Shown here: in pieces, positions 53,429-62,631 of the stretch
How the letters are laid out: each line of letters starts with the position of its first letter
Numbering within the stretch: position 1 is the stretch's first letter
NCBI GenBank assembly: GCA_003164035.1
Contig: PLRS01000116.1
Coordinates: 1 to 64,000, forward strand
DNA from: Bryobacterales bacterium
GTDB taxonomy: Bacteria > Acidobacteriota > Terriglobia > Bryobacterales > Bryobacteraceae
DNA length: 64,000 nucleotides
Direction of reading: 5' to 3'
Made by a program: the position numbers and the translations under genes
The notes under the pieces: model-generated
Told to the model about the DNA's origin: nothing
The model's database searches: none
What the model saw: only the letters and a program-made list of their open reading frames with translations

Positions 53429-55069
53429 TCACTTGGTCGGCGCCGGATCCTGGTCCCTCGACCGCCCGTCGGTGCGGGAGAGATATATCATGAATGGCGT
53501 GATTTCAAACGGCAGCTTGTCGCGAGCCGAGATTAGCGGAACCGCCTTCGCCTTGGCGAGCGCAATCTCGTTCGTCCACGGGTCCAGGTGCACGCGGGAG
53601 CCCAGCGGAAGAGCGACGATCTGTTCCAGTTTTTCCTGATCGGGTGCCGGCGCCTGTTCAGCCAAAGCACCCAAACGCGCCCGGTTCGTCGCACTGGCTA
53701 ATTGATTGCCGAGGTTGGCCCGGATCAAGCTCGGCAACTGGGCCGCACGGCTATCGAGCGCCTTCATAAATAATCCGGCGTTGGCCAGGTTGGCTTTGTA
53801 AGGCGATTTTGAGATCAGCTCAACTGCTTTAGCGCCGGCGGCTGCGATTTCCGGTTCGGGGCGCGTAAGCTGCAGATTCCGCAACAACTCCCCCTCTCCC
53901 AGCATGGTTTGGTCCGAGAATGCGAAGTGGGTATCGGTGCGATGGCCTAACGCGATGTGGGCCAGTTCGGTCGCCAACACCATCGCAAGGCTGGCTTCGT
54001 CCGGCAACACGTCGATTAGCCCGCGGCTGATCACTATGGTTTGGCCGACTGAAAATGTCTCGAGCGGCGTGGTGAGCAGGACGCGACATTTTGCATCGAC
54101 ACCAAGACTATTGGTGACGATCAAATTGTTGACAACGGTATTGAGAATTTCATCGACCGGACCTGCGGGCGCCAAGAGACCGGATTTCTGCAGACGCTCG
54201 AGGATATTGGCTTCGGCCTGGCGTTCCCACGAGCGCTGGCTCTCGAGCGGCGAGATCTCCACAGGTTGCGACCGGTCTTCGACGGGTTTTTCGGCTTCGA
54301 TTGCGATGGAAGCCAACTCCTGCAGTTTATCGCTCGTCGAGACGCGGTATCCCCAGAGACGCGTTTGCGCCTTGAATCGCGGCATCCCGTTGTTCTTCTC
54401 ACTGCTCCCGGATTCTTCTACATAGATGAAGGCGGGCACCCACCGGCCGGCAGTCACGTGAATGCGCCAACTATCGAAGTGGAAGTACATGCGAGAGGCG
54501 GAGCCGTTGGTATAAATGCCGTTGAATCGCACAATACGAAGCTCCCGATCCTCCACCCAGATTCGGCCTTTGAACCTTCCCGCTGCCTTCTTATCGATAG
54601 GGGCGACATCGAAAAGTAGGCAACGCACCTCGCCGAGGAATTCCCGTCGCACAAATTCGATCTGGTATCTCCGGCGGCCGAGCCCGTCGGCGTCCGGTAA
54701 CACCATCTGGGCGAAACCGGTGGGTACGAAAACGGTGGAACGGTTTCTCAGAAAGAATATGGTTCTCTGGCCTTTGGACGGTTCACTGTGAGCCGCCATG
54801 GGCGTGTACTCAAGACCTTTAGAAAAATCAAGCTGCCCCAGAAAGTAATGATCCCGCACCACTTGTCCGCTGTCGCTTGTGGGATCGGGGGTCTCCTGAA
54901 TGTAGGTCTCCAGGATTGCGCTGTGGGTTCGCAGATCCTGGACGAACTGCTCTTCCTGCTGCGTAATGCGATCGAGGAGCTTATCAACGACTTCGCGCTC
55001 GTCGGCGGCGTGAGCGGTCAAAGCAAGAAGCGGCATGAGGAGGAGCCAAGTGTGATCAATATTTCGCAT
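53429..55069 (-). CDS. Exported M48-like protein with damaged HExxH
   Basis: 546 aa with a signal peptide (TWLLLMPLLALTAHA). Residues 20-230 are a domain of its own kind (outer-membrane lipoprotein-like: VRDHYFLGQLDFSKGLEYTP, RIWVEDRELRIVRFNGIYTN), 280-440 the M48 fold (VVNNLIVTNSLGVDAKCRVL, SVGQTIVISRGLID). The zinc helix reads TELAHIALGH: Thr367 replaces the first His of HExxH (codon ACC); Glu368 and His371 remain. A working metalloprotease is therefore doubtful. Confidence 0.8.
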   Translation of the reverse strand: MRNIDHTWLLLMPLLALTAHAADEREVVDKLLDRITQQEEQFVQDLRTHSAILETYIQETPDPTSDSGQVVRDHYFLGQLDFSKGLEYTPMAAHSEPSKGQRTIFFLRNRSTVFVPTGFAQMVLPDADGLGRRRYQIEFVRREFLGEVRCLLFDVAPIDKKAAGRFKGRIWVEDRELRIVRFNGIYTNGSASRMYFHFDSWRIHVTAGRWVPAFIYVEESGSSEKNNGMPRFKAQTRLWGYRVSTSDKLQELASIAIEAEKPVEDRSQPVEISPLESQRSWERQAEANILERLQKSGLLAPAGPVDEILNTVVNNLIVTNSLGVDAKCRVLLTTPLETFSVGQTIVISRGLIDVLPDEASLAMVLATELAHIALGHRTDTHFAFSDQTMLGEGELLRNLQLTRPEPEIAAAGAKAVELISKSPYKANLANAGLFMKALDSRAAQLPSLIRANLGNQLASATNRARLGALAEQAPAPDQEKLEQIVALPLGSRVHLDPWTNEIALAKAKAVPLISARDKLPFEITPFMIYLSRTDGRSRDQDPAPTK

Positions 55070-55089
55070 CGGTGATTCTTTCTTATCGG

Positions 55090-56208
55090 CTAAAACGCAA
55101 GCTGGAACTCGATCCGGACGGTCGCAACCGTATCCACCGGTTTTTCGTATTCGATCGCGGGACGAAACCGAATACCCGTCGCGGCTTTTGTGGCGCTTTC
55201 ATCCAATCCGTGTCCCAGGCCGTGGAGCACGCGCAGTACGCGGGCTGGGCCAGAAGCAGGAAACAACATTTCCAACGTAACTTCTCCTTCAATCTGAAGG
55301 CGGCGCGCCTCATCGGAATAGACGGGACGTGGCTTTTGGAGGATTTCGAGGGCGGCCGAGCGACTGTCGGAGGATTTCGGGCGGATCGCGGAAGCGAAGG
55401 GCATGGCGGTAACGGTCCCAAACTGCGATTGTTCTACGGTCGGCTTGGCTGACGGTTTGGTTATGCCGGGATCGAGTGAGGCGAACGCACCAGTGCCGGC
55501 GACGGGAGGGCGCGCCGGCGTCTCGGCACCCGCCCGTGACGCGGTGCGATCCCCGAAAGTGCCGGTCGAACGCTCGCCGGGCATGGCGCGAACTGGGCCT
55601 CCGGCGGGCGATGCACAGAAACCCGCGGAGGCGACCTGCGTATGGCTTGGCGTTACTGGCGCTGGGGTGCGAGGTCCTTCAAGGCTTCCAATCTGCACAC
55701 GGCCAGCATCCGGAGTATGGCTCGGAGTGGCAGCCGACGCGCTACTGAAGGAAGACGCCGCAGCAGCAGGTTGCAGGCGAGGAGTGCCCGTTTCCGCGGT
55801 GCTCACCGTGCCGAATCCCGCCGGCTTCACCGGATTAGGTGGCCGGAAGGTTGGCGAAGGGCCGAGTGGAAGTATTGCTATGGATGGGCGAGGCGGCTCC
55901 AGAGTCGGCATCGGAGCCGGAGGGGTTGGGATCGAAGGCAGAATGGAAGGGTGGGGAGCCGGCAGGTCGGGGATTCGGGCAGGCGCTAGGAGCCTCACCA
56001 CCGGTTTCTGGTGAGCAGGAGTGGGGGTCGATGCCTGGGGGACGGTTTCGGCAAGGTACAAGGGCGTGACGCGAAGTTGCCGTGGAACTCTCTCGGGGAA
56101 TGTGATGCTGAAGATCAATATCGCGGCACAGGCGTGCAGAATTGCGCTTCCCACAAAGGCGGGGGAAGATATCTTCCTGCGGCGTGCCGTGAGCGGTATT
56201 TCAAGCAT
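55090..56208 (-). CDS. TonB-like energy transducer
   Basis: 372 aa. One N-terminal membrane helix (FVGSAILHACAAILIFSITF), a long Pro/Thr/Ala-rich spacer of about 240 residues, and a C-terminal TonB domain (KPRPVYSDEARRLQIEGEVT, VLHGLGHGLDESATKAATGI, VRIEFQLAF). AGGA is 6 bases before the start. The spacer is longer than in E. coli TonB. ExbB/ExbD are not near. In this locus it may energise export rather than import, or be a structural spacer protein. Confidence 0.8.
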   Translation of the reverse strand: MLEIPLTARRRKISSPAFVGSAILHACAAILIFSITFPERVPRQLRVTPLYLAETVPQASTPTPAHQKPVVRLLAPARIPDLPAPHPSILPSIPTPPAPMPTLEPPRPSIAILPLGPSPTFRPPNPVKPAGFGTVSTAETGTPRLQPAAAASSFSSASAATPSHTPDAGRVQIGSLEGPRTPAPVTPSHTQVASAGFCASPAGGPVRAMPGERSTGTFGDRTASRAGAETPARPPVAGTGAFASLDPGITKPSAKPTVEQSQFGTVTAMPFASAIRPKSSDSRSAALEILQKPRPVYSDEARRLQIEGEVTLEMLFPASGPARVLRVLHGLGHGLDESATKAATGIRFRPAIEYEKPVDTVATVRIEFQLAF

Positions 56209-58601
56209 GGCGGTTCCTGACTCAAACTGACGTTCTTCTCCTCCTGGAGCCTGACCTGACGCAACAGAATGGTGCCTTCAATCCGTCGGGTCCCCAGCGC
56301 CCGGTGGTAACCCAGAACAACGCGAACTGTGTCAGCGGGCGCCGGGAAGTGCCATTCCCCGGCGGCCCACTCGTCCGAGGCTGACAATTCCTGGTCCTCA
56401 CCCTGGTTGACAAACCAATGCAGGCCTGTTTGCTTCGGCAGATCGCTAGTTCGGTACTGATAGCGAAGGACGTACTGCGCTCCCTTGCTCAAATCCACAT
56501 AGTGGTCCAGGAATTCGCAGTTCTCAGGCTCTTTACCAGAAAAGGAAACTTCGAGGGCCGGGGCAGTGCTCAGGGTCCGGGCGGCAATTGCACAACCGGT
56601 CGCGGGAATCCGCCAATCGAAAGCGTGACCCAGCAACGGCTGCCGAAAATCGCCGTTGATGAGGATCCCGGGTTTCGAGGTCTCATACGGCACCAGGCGG
56701 CGCGACGCCAATTCATTCCAGGTCTGGCGGGCCGGCTGGAATTGGCCGGCATCGAGGGCGCGATCGATATAACTCAACAGTACTTCGCGGTCGTCTTCAC
56801 TGGCGTTAGTCGCGATACGAACGGCAACCGGTCCGGTATCTGCCAGGCGGTCCTTGCCAATCAGATATGCCATAAATTCCCGCTCGACCAGGAGTCTTGA
56901 ACCCACTACTCTTTGAAAGACGGCTTGCGCGTCGTCGGTTAGGGTGAAACAGAGATCGAACAATGGGCTCAGCCCACCGTATGAGATGCCGGTTGCGACT
57001 CGCGCCCATCGCCAGAACTGATCCGGCCGATTGGCTCGGAAGTAGAAATTCGCAAGCGCCCAAGCAGGGGTATATTGCCTGTCCCGTCGGGCCGCCTCGA
57101 GCAAGTTGGTCTCAGCACCCGTGTTGTCGCCGGCAGCTTCCATTTGGGATGCGAGCGCGATCCGGGCTGATGTCAGAAACGGATTCAGTGCGACGGCGTA
57201 CCGCAGATGCTGTACAGCGTGTTCCGGGTCGATCTGCGCGAGCCCAAAGTGATATTCGGGCTGTTCGGGCCAGAGAGCGATGGCATGCGAAACGCCTTCT
57301 GGCGTGCCACGATGGTAAAGCGTGTCGGCCCATCCGATCCTTAGGGACTGATAAATGCCTAGGGCGAAAATCGGCAGCGACAGCGCCGCAATTGTCCTGA
57401 TGGGTAGAGTTGGCACACAGCTCGCGCTGATTGCGCCGCGTTCGATTCGGCGCCGTTCAAAGCCGTAACCCGAAAGAACACCGATGAGAACGAAGATCCA
57501 GGCGGCGAGCCCCAGCCGCACAAACGGGTAGTCCACCAACGAGTGGGCAAATACCGCGATGACTCCCAGCCCCCAGACCGAGCGTAAGGCGGACGGCAAA
57601 CAGAAAAGCAGCAGGGCCAACATCAAGGCAAATGCAGGCAGACCGCCTTCGGCCGCCCACTGAACCCATTCGTTGTGAGCGTGGTTGGCCACCGCTCCGG
57701 TATCGATGATGGCATATGGCTTGTATGCGGAGGGCCATGTGCCCAGGCCGAATCCATGAAGGGGCTGGGCACGAACCATGGCGATTGACGATTCGACGAA
57801 TTCCCGGCGGACTGCATAGGGGTCTTGTTGGCCGCTAAGCCGATCCCAAAGATACTGATAGCCTACGATCGCCGTGAATGCCGCCGCCAGAACGGCGAAT
57901 TCAACCCAACGGCGCCCGACGGCTTCTTTGTCCGCACGCCGCCACAGCAGAAATGCCAATGCCGATTCGGCGATCACAATGCCCGTTCCGGCGCGGGATC
58001 CGCTGGCAATCACCGAGGCAACGAGAGCGGCTGCAACAACGATATATGCCTTCGAGTGTTGTCGATCCTTGAAGGCCAGTGCCAGCGATATCGGCAGCAG
58101 GAGTTGTACAAAGGAGGCGTAGTCGTTCTGCGAAACGAAGGGCCCGATGACGAGAGAGCTATAGCCCGATGCGAATAGCCAAAATACCCGGCCATCGGAT
58201 GTGAAGAGTTGAATCACCCCGAGTAGACAAATGACGGCGCCCACGATCAGAATAGCTTTCAAGAATGAGAGACGCTCGCTGCGGGTGCCGCATACTCCGT
58301 GCCCCAACCATACCAGACAGGCTGCGGAAAGCCAGTACAGAAGTGCCTCGGTGGTGTCCGACTTCACTATCGTCCAGTGGAAGCAAAGCTGCAGTACCGC
58401 CCAGAGAGCCATGCTCGCCGGAAAGAGCATCACAATTCCGCCGCCCGGACTACGCTTCCGTATCGCGACGCGCAGCGACAGGGCAGCACCGAAAAGGAGT
58501 ATCATTGCTTCTAAAGCGCTTATGGCCCATCGCTCCTTCACCCACACTGTCAACAGGGCAAAAGCCAGAATTCCGATCAGAATGTGACGAAGTCTGCACA
58601 T
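56115..58601 (-). CDS. O-antigen-ligase-like membrane protein with TPR and sugar-binding-like end
   Basis: 828 aa. About 10-11 membrane helices in the first 430 residues with the Wzy/WaaL signature (VSQNDYASFVQLLLPISLAL, ASGSRAGTGIVIA, GTWPSAYKPYA, NHAHNEWVQWAAEGG). Then helical TPR-like repeats (about 440-640), and a beta domain (PGILINGDFRQPLLGHAFDW, KGAQYVLRYQYRTSD) like CBM4/9-type modules. The 3' end overlaps tonB-like by 94 bp. It would polymerise repeat units or ligate the chain; which one is unclear. Confidence 0.82.
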   Translation of the reverse strand: MCRLRHILIGILAFALLTVWVKERWAISALEAMILLFGAALSLRVAIRKRSPGGGIVMLFPASMALWAVLQLCFHWTIVKSDTTEALLYWLSAACLVWLGHGVCGTRSERLSFLKAILIVGAVICLLGVIQLFTSDGRVFWLFASGYSSLVIGPFVSQNDYASFVQLLLPISLALAFKDRQHSKAYIVVAAALVASVIASGSRAGTGIVIAESALAFLLWRRADKEAVGRRWVEFAVLAAAFTAIVGYQYLWDRLSGQQDPYAVRREFVESSIAMVRAQPLHGFGLGTWPSAYKPYAIIDTGAVANHAHNEWVQWAAEGGLPAFALMLALLLFCLPSALRSVWGLGVIAVFAHSLVDYPFVRLGLAAWIFVLIGVLSGYGFERRRIERGAISASCVPTLPIRTIAALSLPIFALGIYQSLRIGWADTLYHRGTPEGVSHAIALWPEQPEYHFGLAQIDPEHAVQHLRYAVALNPFLTSARIALASQMEAAGDNTGAETNLLEAARRDRQYTPAWALANFYFRANRPDQFWRWARVATGISYGGLSPLFDLCFTLTDDAQAVFQRVVGSRLLVEREFMAYLIGKDRLADTGPVAVRIATNASEDDREVLLSYIDRALDAGQFQPARQTWNELASRRLVPYETSKPGILINGDFRQPLLGHAFDWRIPATGCAIAARTLSTAPALEVSFSGKEPENCEFLDHYVDLSKGAQYVLRYQYRTSDLPKQTGLHWFVNQGEDQELSASDEWAAGEWHFPAPADTVRVVLGYHRALGTRRIEGTILLRQVRLQEEKNVSLSQEPPCLKYRSRHAAGRYLPPPLWEAQFCTPVPRY

Positions 58602-58610
58602 GGCTCTAGA

Positions 58611-59135
58611 TTATGTTGTGAGCTGATCGGGATAGCCGGCAAGCACCGAATGATATGGCGAGTTCGTCCTTGGTTTCACCGAAAGATGCCTCGTGGGGAC
58701 TTCCGGCTCCCACGCGGCTCTTGATAGACATCCGCGTCCGACAAGACGGATTAATGAGTATTCACCAGGTACCCGTTGTTGACCGTTGAACCCAGTGGCA
58801 GTGATCCGGGTCCGGGTAGCTCCCAGGCCGGCCGGCGCTCCCAGGCTGCCCGTATCACCGGATGGTGTCGATTGCGAACGACTGAACCAAACGATGACGA
58901 CCATCACCAGGACGGCGGCGATCGCCATTCCGAGGGTTAGGAGAAGACGCCGGTAAATGCTCTCTACGTCGTTCATGCGGATCAGAGATCCGCCAAACTT
59001 CACATATCGCGCGTTGCAGTCGTGGCAGCGGCGCATACTGCATCCTAATAGAGCGAGAAGCCGCTCCGCGGTTTGGCGGCGACGCGAGCGGTGGAGACGT
59101 GGGGAAAGACACTGGGGGCATGCGGTAGTGGTCAT
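58611..59135 (-). CDS. Small zinc-ribbon, single-helix membrane protein
   Basis: 174 aa. Double CxxC (CPQCLSPRLHRSR, CHDCNARYVKF) at the start, one membrane helix (LLLTLGMAIAAVLVMVVIVW, about residues 63-85) and a Ser/Gly-rich outer part. No family recognised beyond that. It lies 9 bp upstream of the ligase-like gene, so it is probably co-transcribed. The 59136-59294 spacer has nothing I can support. Confidence 0.6.
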   Translation of the reverse strand: MTTTACPQCLSPRLHRSRRRQTAERLLALLGCSMRRCHDCNARYVKFGGSLIRMNDVESIYRRLLLTLGMAIAAVLVMVVIVWFSRSQSTPSGDTGSLGAPAGLGATRTRITATGFNGQQRVPGEYSLIRLVGRGCLSRAAWEPEVPTRHLSVKPRTNSPYHSVLAGYPDQLTT

Positions 59136-59294
59136 CGGGTATCCCTTGCCACCTTCAACCTTTCAGGGCGAAGGGGGTTGAACTTGTTTAGAGCAAAGCC
59201 TGGCGTCGCTTAACCCATACTGATGGACCAGGCGAATGAGTGCGGTTACGGCGAATCGGAGTTATCTTCCGAAGCTCACCCGGCCAGGCAACCG

Positions 59295-59543
59295 TTAGAA
59301 GGGGGCTGCGGGCTTCTTGCCCAGTTCGGACAGGAGGCGTCGCAGGGTAGGAGACGATAGTACTGCGTCAAACGCTCGCGGCCGGCGACATGCCAGGCCA
59401 CGACCCGAACTTAGTTTTCTGGACTTCTTGCTTTGTCGCCTGAGTTCTATGAATTCCTTTCCAGCGTTGACCCCAACCTTTGTGGTGCGGGTACGGATCT
59501 TGTCGTTCCGGATCTCTTGCGTCGGCGTTGGTATTGTTTCCAT
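59295..59543 (-). CDS. Small basic protein after wecB
   Basis: 82 aa from ATG 59543, one base after the wecB stop codon. Rich in Arg and Lys (NDKIRTRTTKVGVNAGKEFI, SKKSRKLSSGRGLACRRPRA). No motif. Tight spacing supports translation, but the sequence is otherwise anonymous. Confidence 0.45.
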   Translation of the reverse strand: METIPTPTQEIRNDKIRTRTTKVGVNAGKEFIELRRQSKKSRKLSSGRGLACRRPRAFDAVLSSPTLRRLLSELGKKPAAPF

Positions 59544-59544
59544 G

Positions 59545-60678
59545 TCAGGCCCTTTCAAGCGCGGAGGCCAAGCGAGCAGGTAATTCGGGTACCTCCTGAT
59601 TCACAAGGACGGCCACAATGCGTTCGGCGGCGTGGCCGTCCCATTTCTCGGGGATGGCGCCCGGGCGAGTGTGCCCGTCCAGAATCGAGTTCGCTTCGCG
59701 TAGGATGCGTTGCGGGTCGGTTCCGACCAGCACGTTGGTCCCGATTTCGCACGTGATTGGGCGTTCAGTGTTGGAACGCATCGTCAGGCAGGGTATTCCC
59801 AACACAGTGCTCTCCTCCTGGATGCCACCGCTGTCGGTGAGGACCATGCGGGAGCGGGCAACCAGGCCGAGGAACGGGAGATAGCTCATCGGCTCGACGT
59901 TTCGGATGCGGGGATGGAGTTCGATCTCCTTTAGCCGGGGTGCTGTACGGGGGTGGACGGGAAAGATAACCGGAATGTGGTCCGCGATTGCGTTGATTGC
60001 GCGCATGATGGGGGCGAGGCGGTCCAGCGAATCCACGTTGGCGGGTCGATGGAGGGTGAGAACGGCATACCCACCTTGAGCAAGGCCGTCCGGCAGCGGC
60101 AGTTGGCGAGCGCGATTGATCTGCTGGAGCAGGGTATCGATCATAGTATTGCCGACGAAGTGGATCTTGTCGGCGGCGACACCCTCGCTCCGCAGATTCT
60201 CGTCGGCCATGATATCGGTTGTGAACAGGAGATCCGAAATCGCGTCCGTGCAGAGGCGGTTGATCTCTTCAGGCATGGACATGTCGCGCGACCGAAGGCC
60301 GGCCTCGACGTGAGCGACGCGGACGCCGAGTTTCTTGGCGGTGATGGCGCAGGCGACCGTCGAGTTCACGTCTCCGACGACGATCACCCAATCCGGCCGA
60401 TGTTCCAGACACGCCGGTTCAAAAGCCATCATGATGCGAGCGGTCTGCTCGGCATGGGAACCAGAGCCTACCTCCAGGTTGATGCCGGGCGCCGGGATAC
60501 CGAGATCGCGGAAGAAGTCGTCCGACATGTTCCGGCTGTAGTGCTGTCCGGTATGGACGAGGAGCAGATCGGCGGGGGAATGCCGGTTTCGCATCGCGGA
60601 GAACGCCCTGTGAATAGGGGCAATCTTCATGAAGTTCGGACGTGCCCCGGCTACTAATAGGTATTTCGTTGAGGACAT
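59545..60678 (-). CDS. wecB: UDP-N-acetylglucosamine 2-epimerase (non-hydrolysing)
   Basis: 377 aa; interconverts UDP-GlcNAc and UDP-ManNAc. GARPNFMKIAPIHRAF at the start, VVGDVNSTVACAITAKKLGV, HVEAGLRSRDMSMPEEINR (catalytic region) and TDSGGIQEESTVLGIPCLTM are all as in the family; length normal. It supplies ManNAc-type units to the surface polysaccharide. Co-directional with the dehydratase gene 26 bp upstream. Confidence 0.93.
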   Translation of the reverse strand: MSSTKYLLVAGARPNFMKIAPIHRAFSAMRNRHSPADLLLVHTGQHYSRNMSDDFFRDLGIPAPGINLEVGSGSHAEQTARIMMAFEPACLEHRPDWVIVVGDVNSTVACAITAKKLGVRVAHVEAGLRSRDMSMPEEINRLCTDAISDLLFTTDIMADENLRSEGVAADKIHFVGNTMIDTLLQQINRARQLPLPDGLAQGGYAVLTLHRPANVDSLDRLAPIMRAINAIADHIPVIFPVHPRTAPRLKEIELHPRIRNVEPMSYLPFLGLVARSRMVLTDSGGIQEESTVLGIPCLTMRSNTERPITCEIGTNVLVGTDPQRILREANSILDGHTRPGAIPEKWDGHAAERIVAVLVNQEVPELPARLASALERA

Positions 60679-60704
60679 CGGAAGAGGACGAGAATCAGCG
60701 GACG

Positions 60705-62618
60705 TCAGCTAGCCTTTGCGACGGGATGGTGTTCACGGGTCTCTATAACCCGCTTCAAGAGGTCCATGCTCGGACTGTAGTCGAGCACGATGTCTTTCAA
60801 GGCCAGGACCAGTCGCCCGACATCGCGACTCTTACAGATTTGTCTCAAAAGACTGAGCCATGCCAACATGTCGCCCTCCTGCATGCCATTGCCTACGTAA
60901 ATGCGGATCTTTTCATGGGTGGTGGGAGCGGTGTCCTCGATCAGCGTGCTCAACTCTTCATAGAGTTTCTCGCCGGGACGCATCCCCGTGAATTCAATCT
61001 TGATGTCTTCGTCCGGCTTCCGGCCCGATAAAAGAATCAGGTTCCGAGCTAAGTCGACGATTTTGACCGGCTCTCCCATGTCTAGCACGCATATCTGTCC
61101 GCCCTCGCCAATGACCGCGGCTTGCAGCACAAGCTGACAGGCTTCGGGAATGGTCATGAAGAAGCGCCGCATGTCGGGATGCGTCACTGTTACCGGCCCG
61201 CCGCCCGCGATCTGTTCCTTGAAGATGGGGATGACACTGCCGTTCGAACCGAGCACGTTGCCGAAGCGAACCGCGACGTACCTGGTTCGCCCATTTTGCA
61301 GGGCGAGCAGCAGCAGTTCAGCGATCCGCTTGGTGGCGCCCATCACGTTGGTAGGACGAACAGCCTTGTCGGAGGAGATCATGACGAAGTCTTCGACTCC
61401 CCACTCCGTCGCCGCGTCGGCCACGTTATAGGTACCAAAGACGTTGTTTTCGACGGCCTCAAATATGTGCGCCTCCATCATCGGGACGTGCTTGTACGCA
61501 GCGGCATGGTAGATGACGGATGGGGAGTACTGGCGCAGCACTTCATCCAGGCGAGCCCGGTTCTGGATGCTACCGATTTCGGGATAGAACGGGACCTCGG
61601 GGAATGCTCGGTGCATCTCACGGTCGATTTCGAACAGCGGTGATTCAGCGATTTCGAAACCTACGATGCCGGCGGGGTGGAAACGCGCGATCTGGCGGCA
61701 CAGTTCGGAACCAATCGAACCGGCGGCCCCGGTGACGAGGACGACCTTGCCTTCGAGGTTGACGCGGATTTCGCCTTCTTCGAGGTGGACAGGGTTGCGG
61801 CCGAGGAGGTCTTCGACGGCGACATCCCGGATCTGTGCGGCGAGGACGTTCCCCTCAATGATTTCGGCAAGACCTGGGACGGTCTTGTAGGTCACCCCGG
61901 CTTGATGACAACGGCTAAGAATAGTTGTCATCTCGGCGCCACTGGCAGAAGGCAGGGCGATGAGAACCGTTTCGATAGCCTCAGCAGCGACGATGGAGGC
62001 CAGGGCAGCGCCGTTGCTGAAGACCTTTACCCGACGGATGAGGCGGCCAACCTTTGCAGCATCGTCATCGATGAAACCAACGATCTGATAAGACAGCGCC
62101 GGATTCCGTTGTATCTCGCAGAGTAGAGTGACTCCAGCATCACCGGCCCCATAGATCAAAGTCCGCTTCTTCGGACCCCTATTCTGCAATCGGGAGAAGT
62201 CGAACGCCGACTTCACTAACAAGCGAGCTCCCGCAGTGAGCCCAAGGCAAAGGAGGAAATCCAGGGAATAGATGGAACGAGGGAACCCCAGAGGGGCGAT
62301 CAAAACGAGGGTGAGGCAGCCGAGGACAGATCCAGCCAGATTTGCGGCTGCGACACGGGCCAAGTCCTGAACGCAAGCATAGCGCCACCACCCGCGATCC
62401 AGCTTGAGGAGATGAAAGACAAGAACTTTGGCCGGTATCCAGACAGAGATCCCGGCCAGCAGGTGGGCTCGGAAGAACGGCGGCACGATGAAATCAAACC
62501 GCAACAGGAATGCTATGGTTCCAGAGGCAGCAATTATCGCGAGTTGAACCGCGCGCGATGCCCAGCGCGTGTGATAGATCAGATGGTGGGTGGCGCGTTG
62601 GATAAGTGGGGGTGACAT
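60705..62618 (-). CDS. Membrane-bound UDP-sugar 4,6-dehydratase (PglF/CapD/WbpM type)
   Basis: 637 aa from ATG 62618 (AGGAAG upstream). Four N-terminal membrane helices (residues 20-140), a first Rossmann region (LIYGAGDAGVTLLCEI), and the catalytic short-chain dehydrogenase domain with NAD motif TGAAGSIG at 296-303. The catalytic site is the variant Ser/Thr-Met-Lys type: SSDK at 415-418, Met426 and Lys430 (NVMGATK), as in WbpM and PglF. It makes a 4-keto-6-deoxy sugar from UDP-GlcNAc, the substrate for the aminotransferase encoded just before. Confidence 0.92.
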   Translation of the reverse strand: MSPPLIQRATHHLIYHTRWASRAVQLAIIAASGTIAFLLRFDFIVPPFFRAHLLAGISVWIPAKVLVFHLLKLDRGWWRYACVQDLARVAAANLAGSVLGCLTLVLIAPLGFPRSIYSLDFLLCLGLTAGARLLVKSAFDFSRLQNRGPKKRTLIYGAGDAGVTLLCEIQRNPALSYQIVGFIDDDAAKVGRLIRRVKVFSNGAALASIVAAEAIETVLIALPSASGAEMTTILSRCHQAGVTYKTVPGLAEIIEGNVLAAQIRDVAVEDLLGRNPVHLEEGEIRVNLEGKVVLVTGAAGSIGSELCRQIARFHPAGIVGFEIAESPLFEIDREMHRAFPEVPFYPEIGSIQNRARLDEVLRQYSPSVIYHAAAYKHVPMMEAHIFEAVENNVFGTYNVADAATEWGVEDFVMISSDKAVRPTNVMGATKRIAELLLLALQNGRTRYVAVRFGNVLGSNGSVIPIFKEQIAGGGPVTVTHPDMRRFFMTIPEACQLVLQAAVIGEGGQICVLDMGEPVKIVDLARNLILLSGRKPDEDIKIEFTGMRPGEKLYEELSTLIEDTAPTTHEKIRIYVGNGMQEGDMLAWLSLLRQICKSRDVGRLVLALKDIVLDYSPSMDLLKRVIETREHHPVAKAS

Positions 62619-62631
62619 GCAAACGACTTCC

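Noticed and set aside
59190..59260. GCAAAGCC with nearby TTAACC, reminiscent of a cyclic di-GMP (GEMM) riboswitch
   Set aside because: The other conserved parts are missing and no gene follows on the plus strand.
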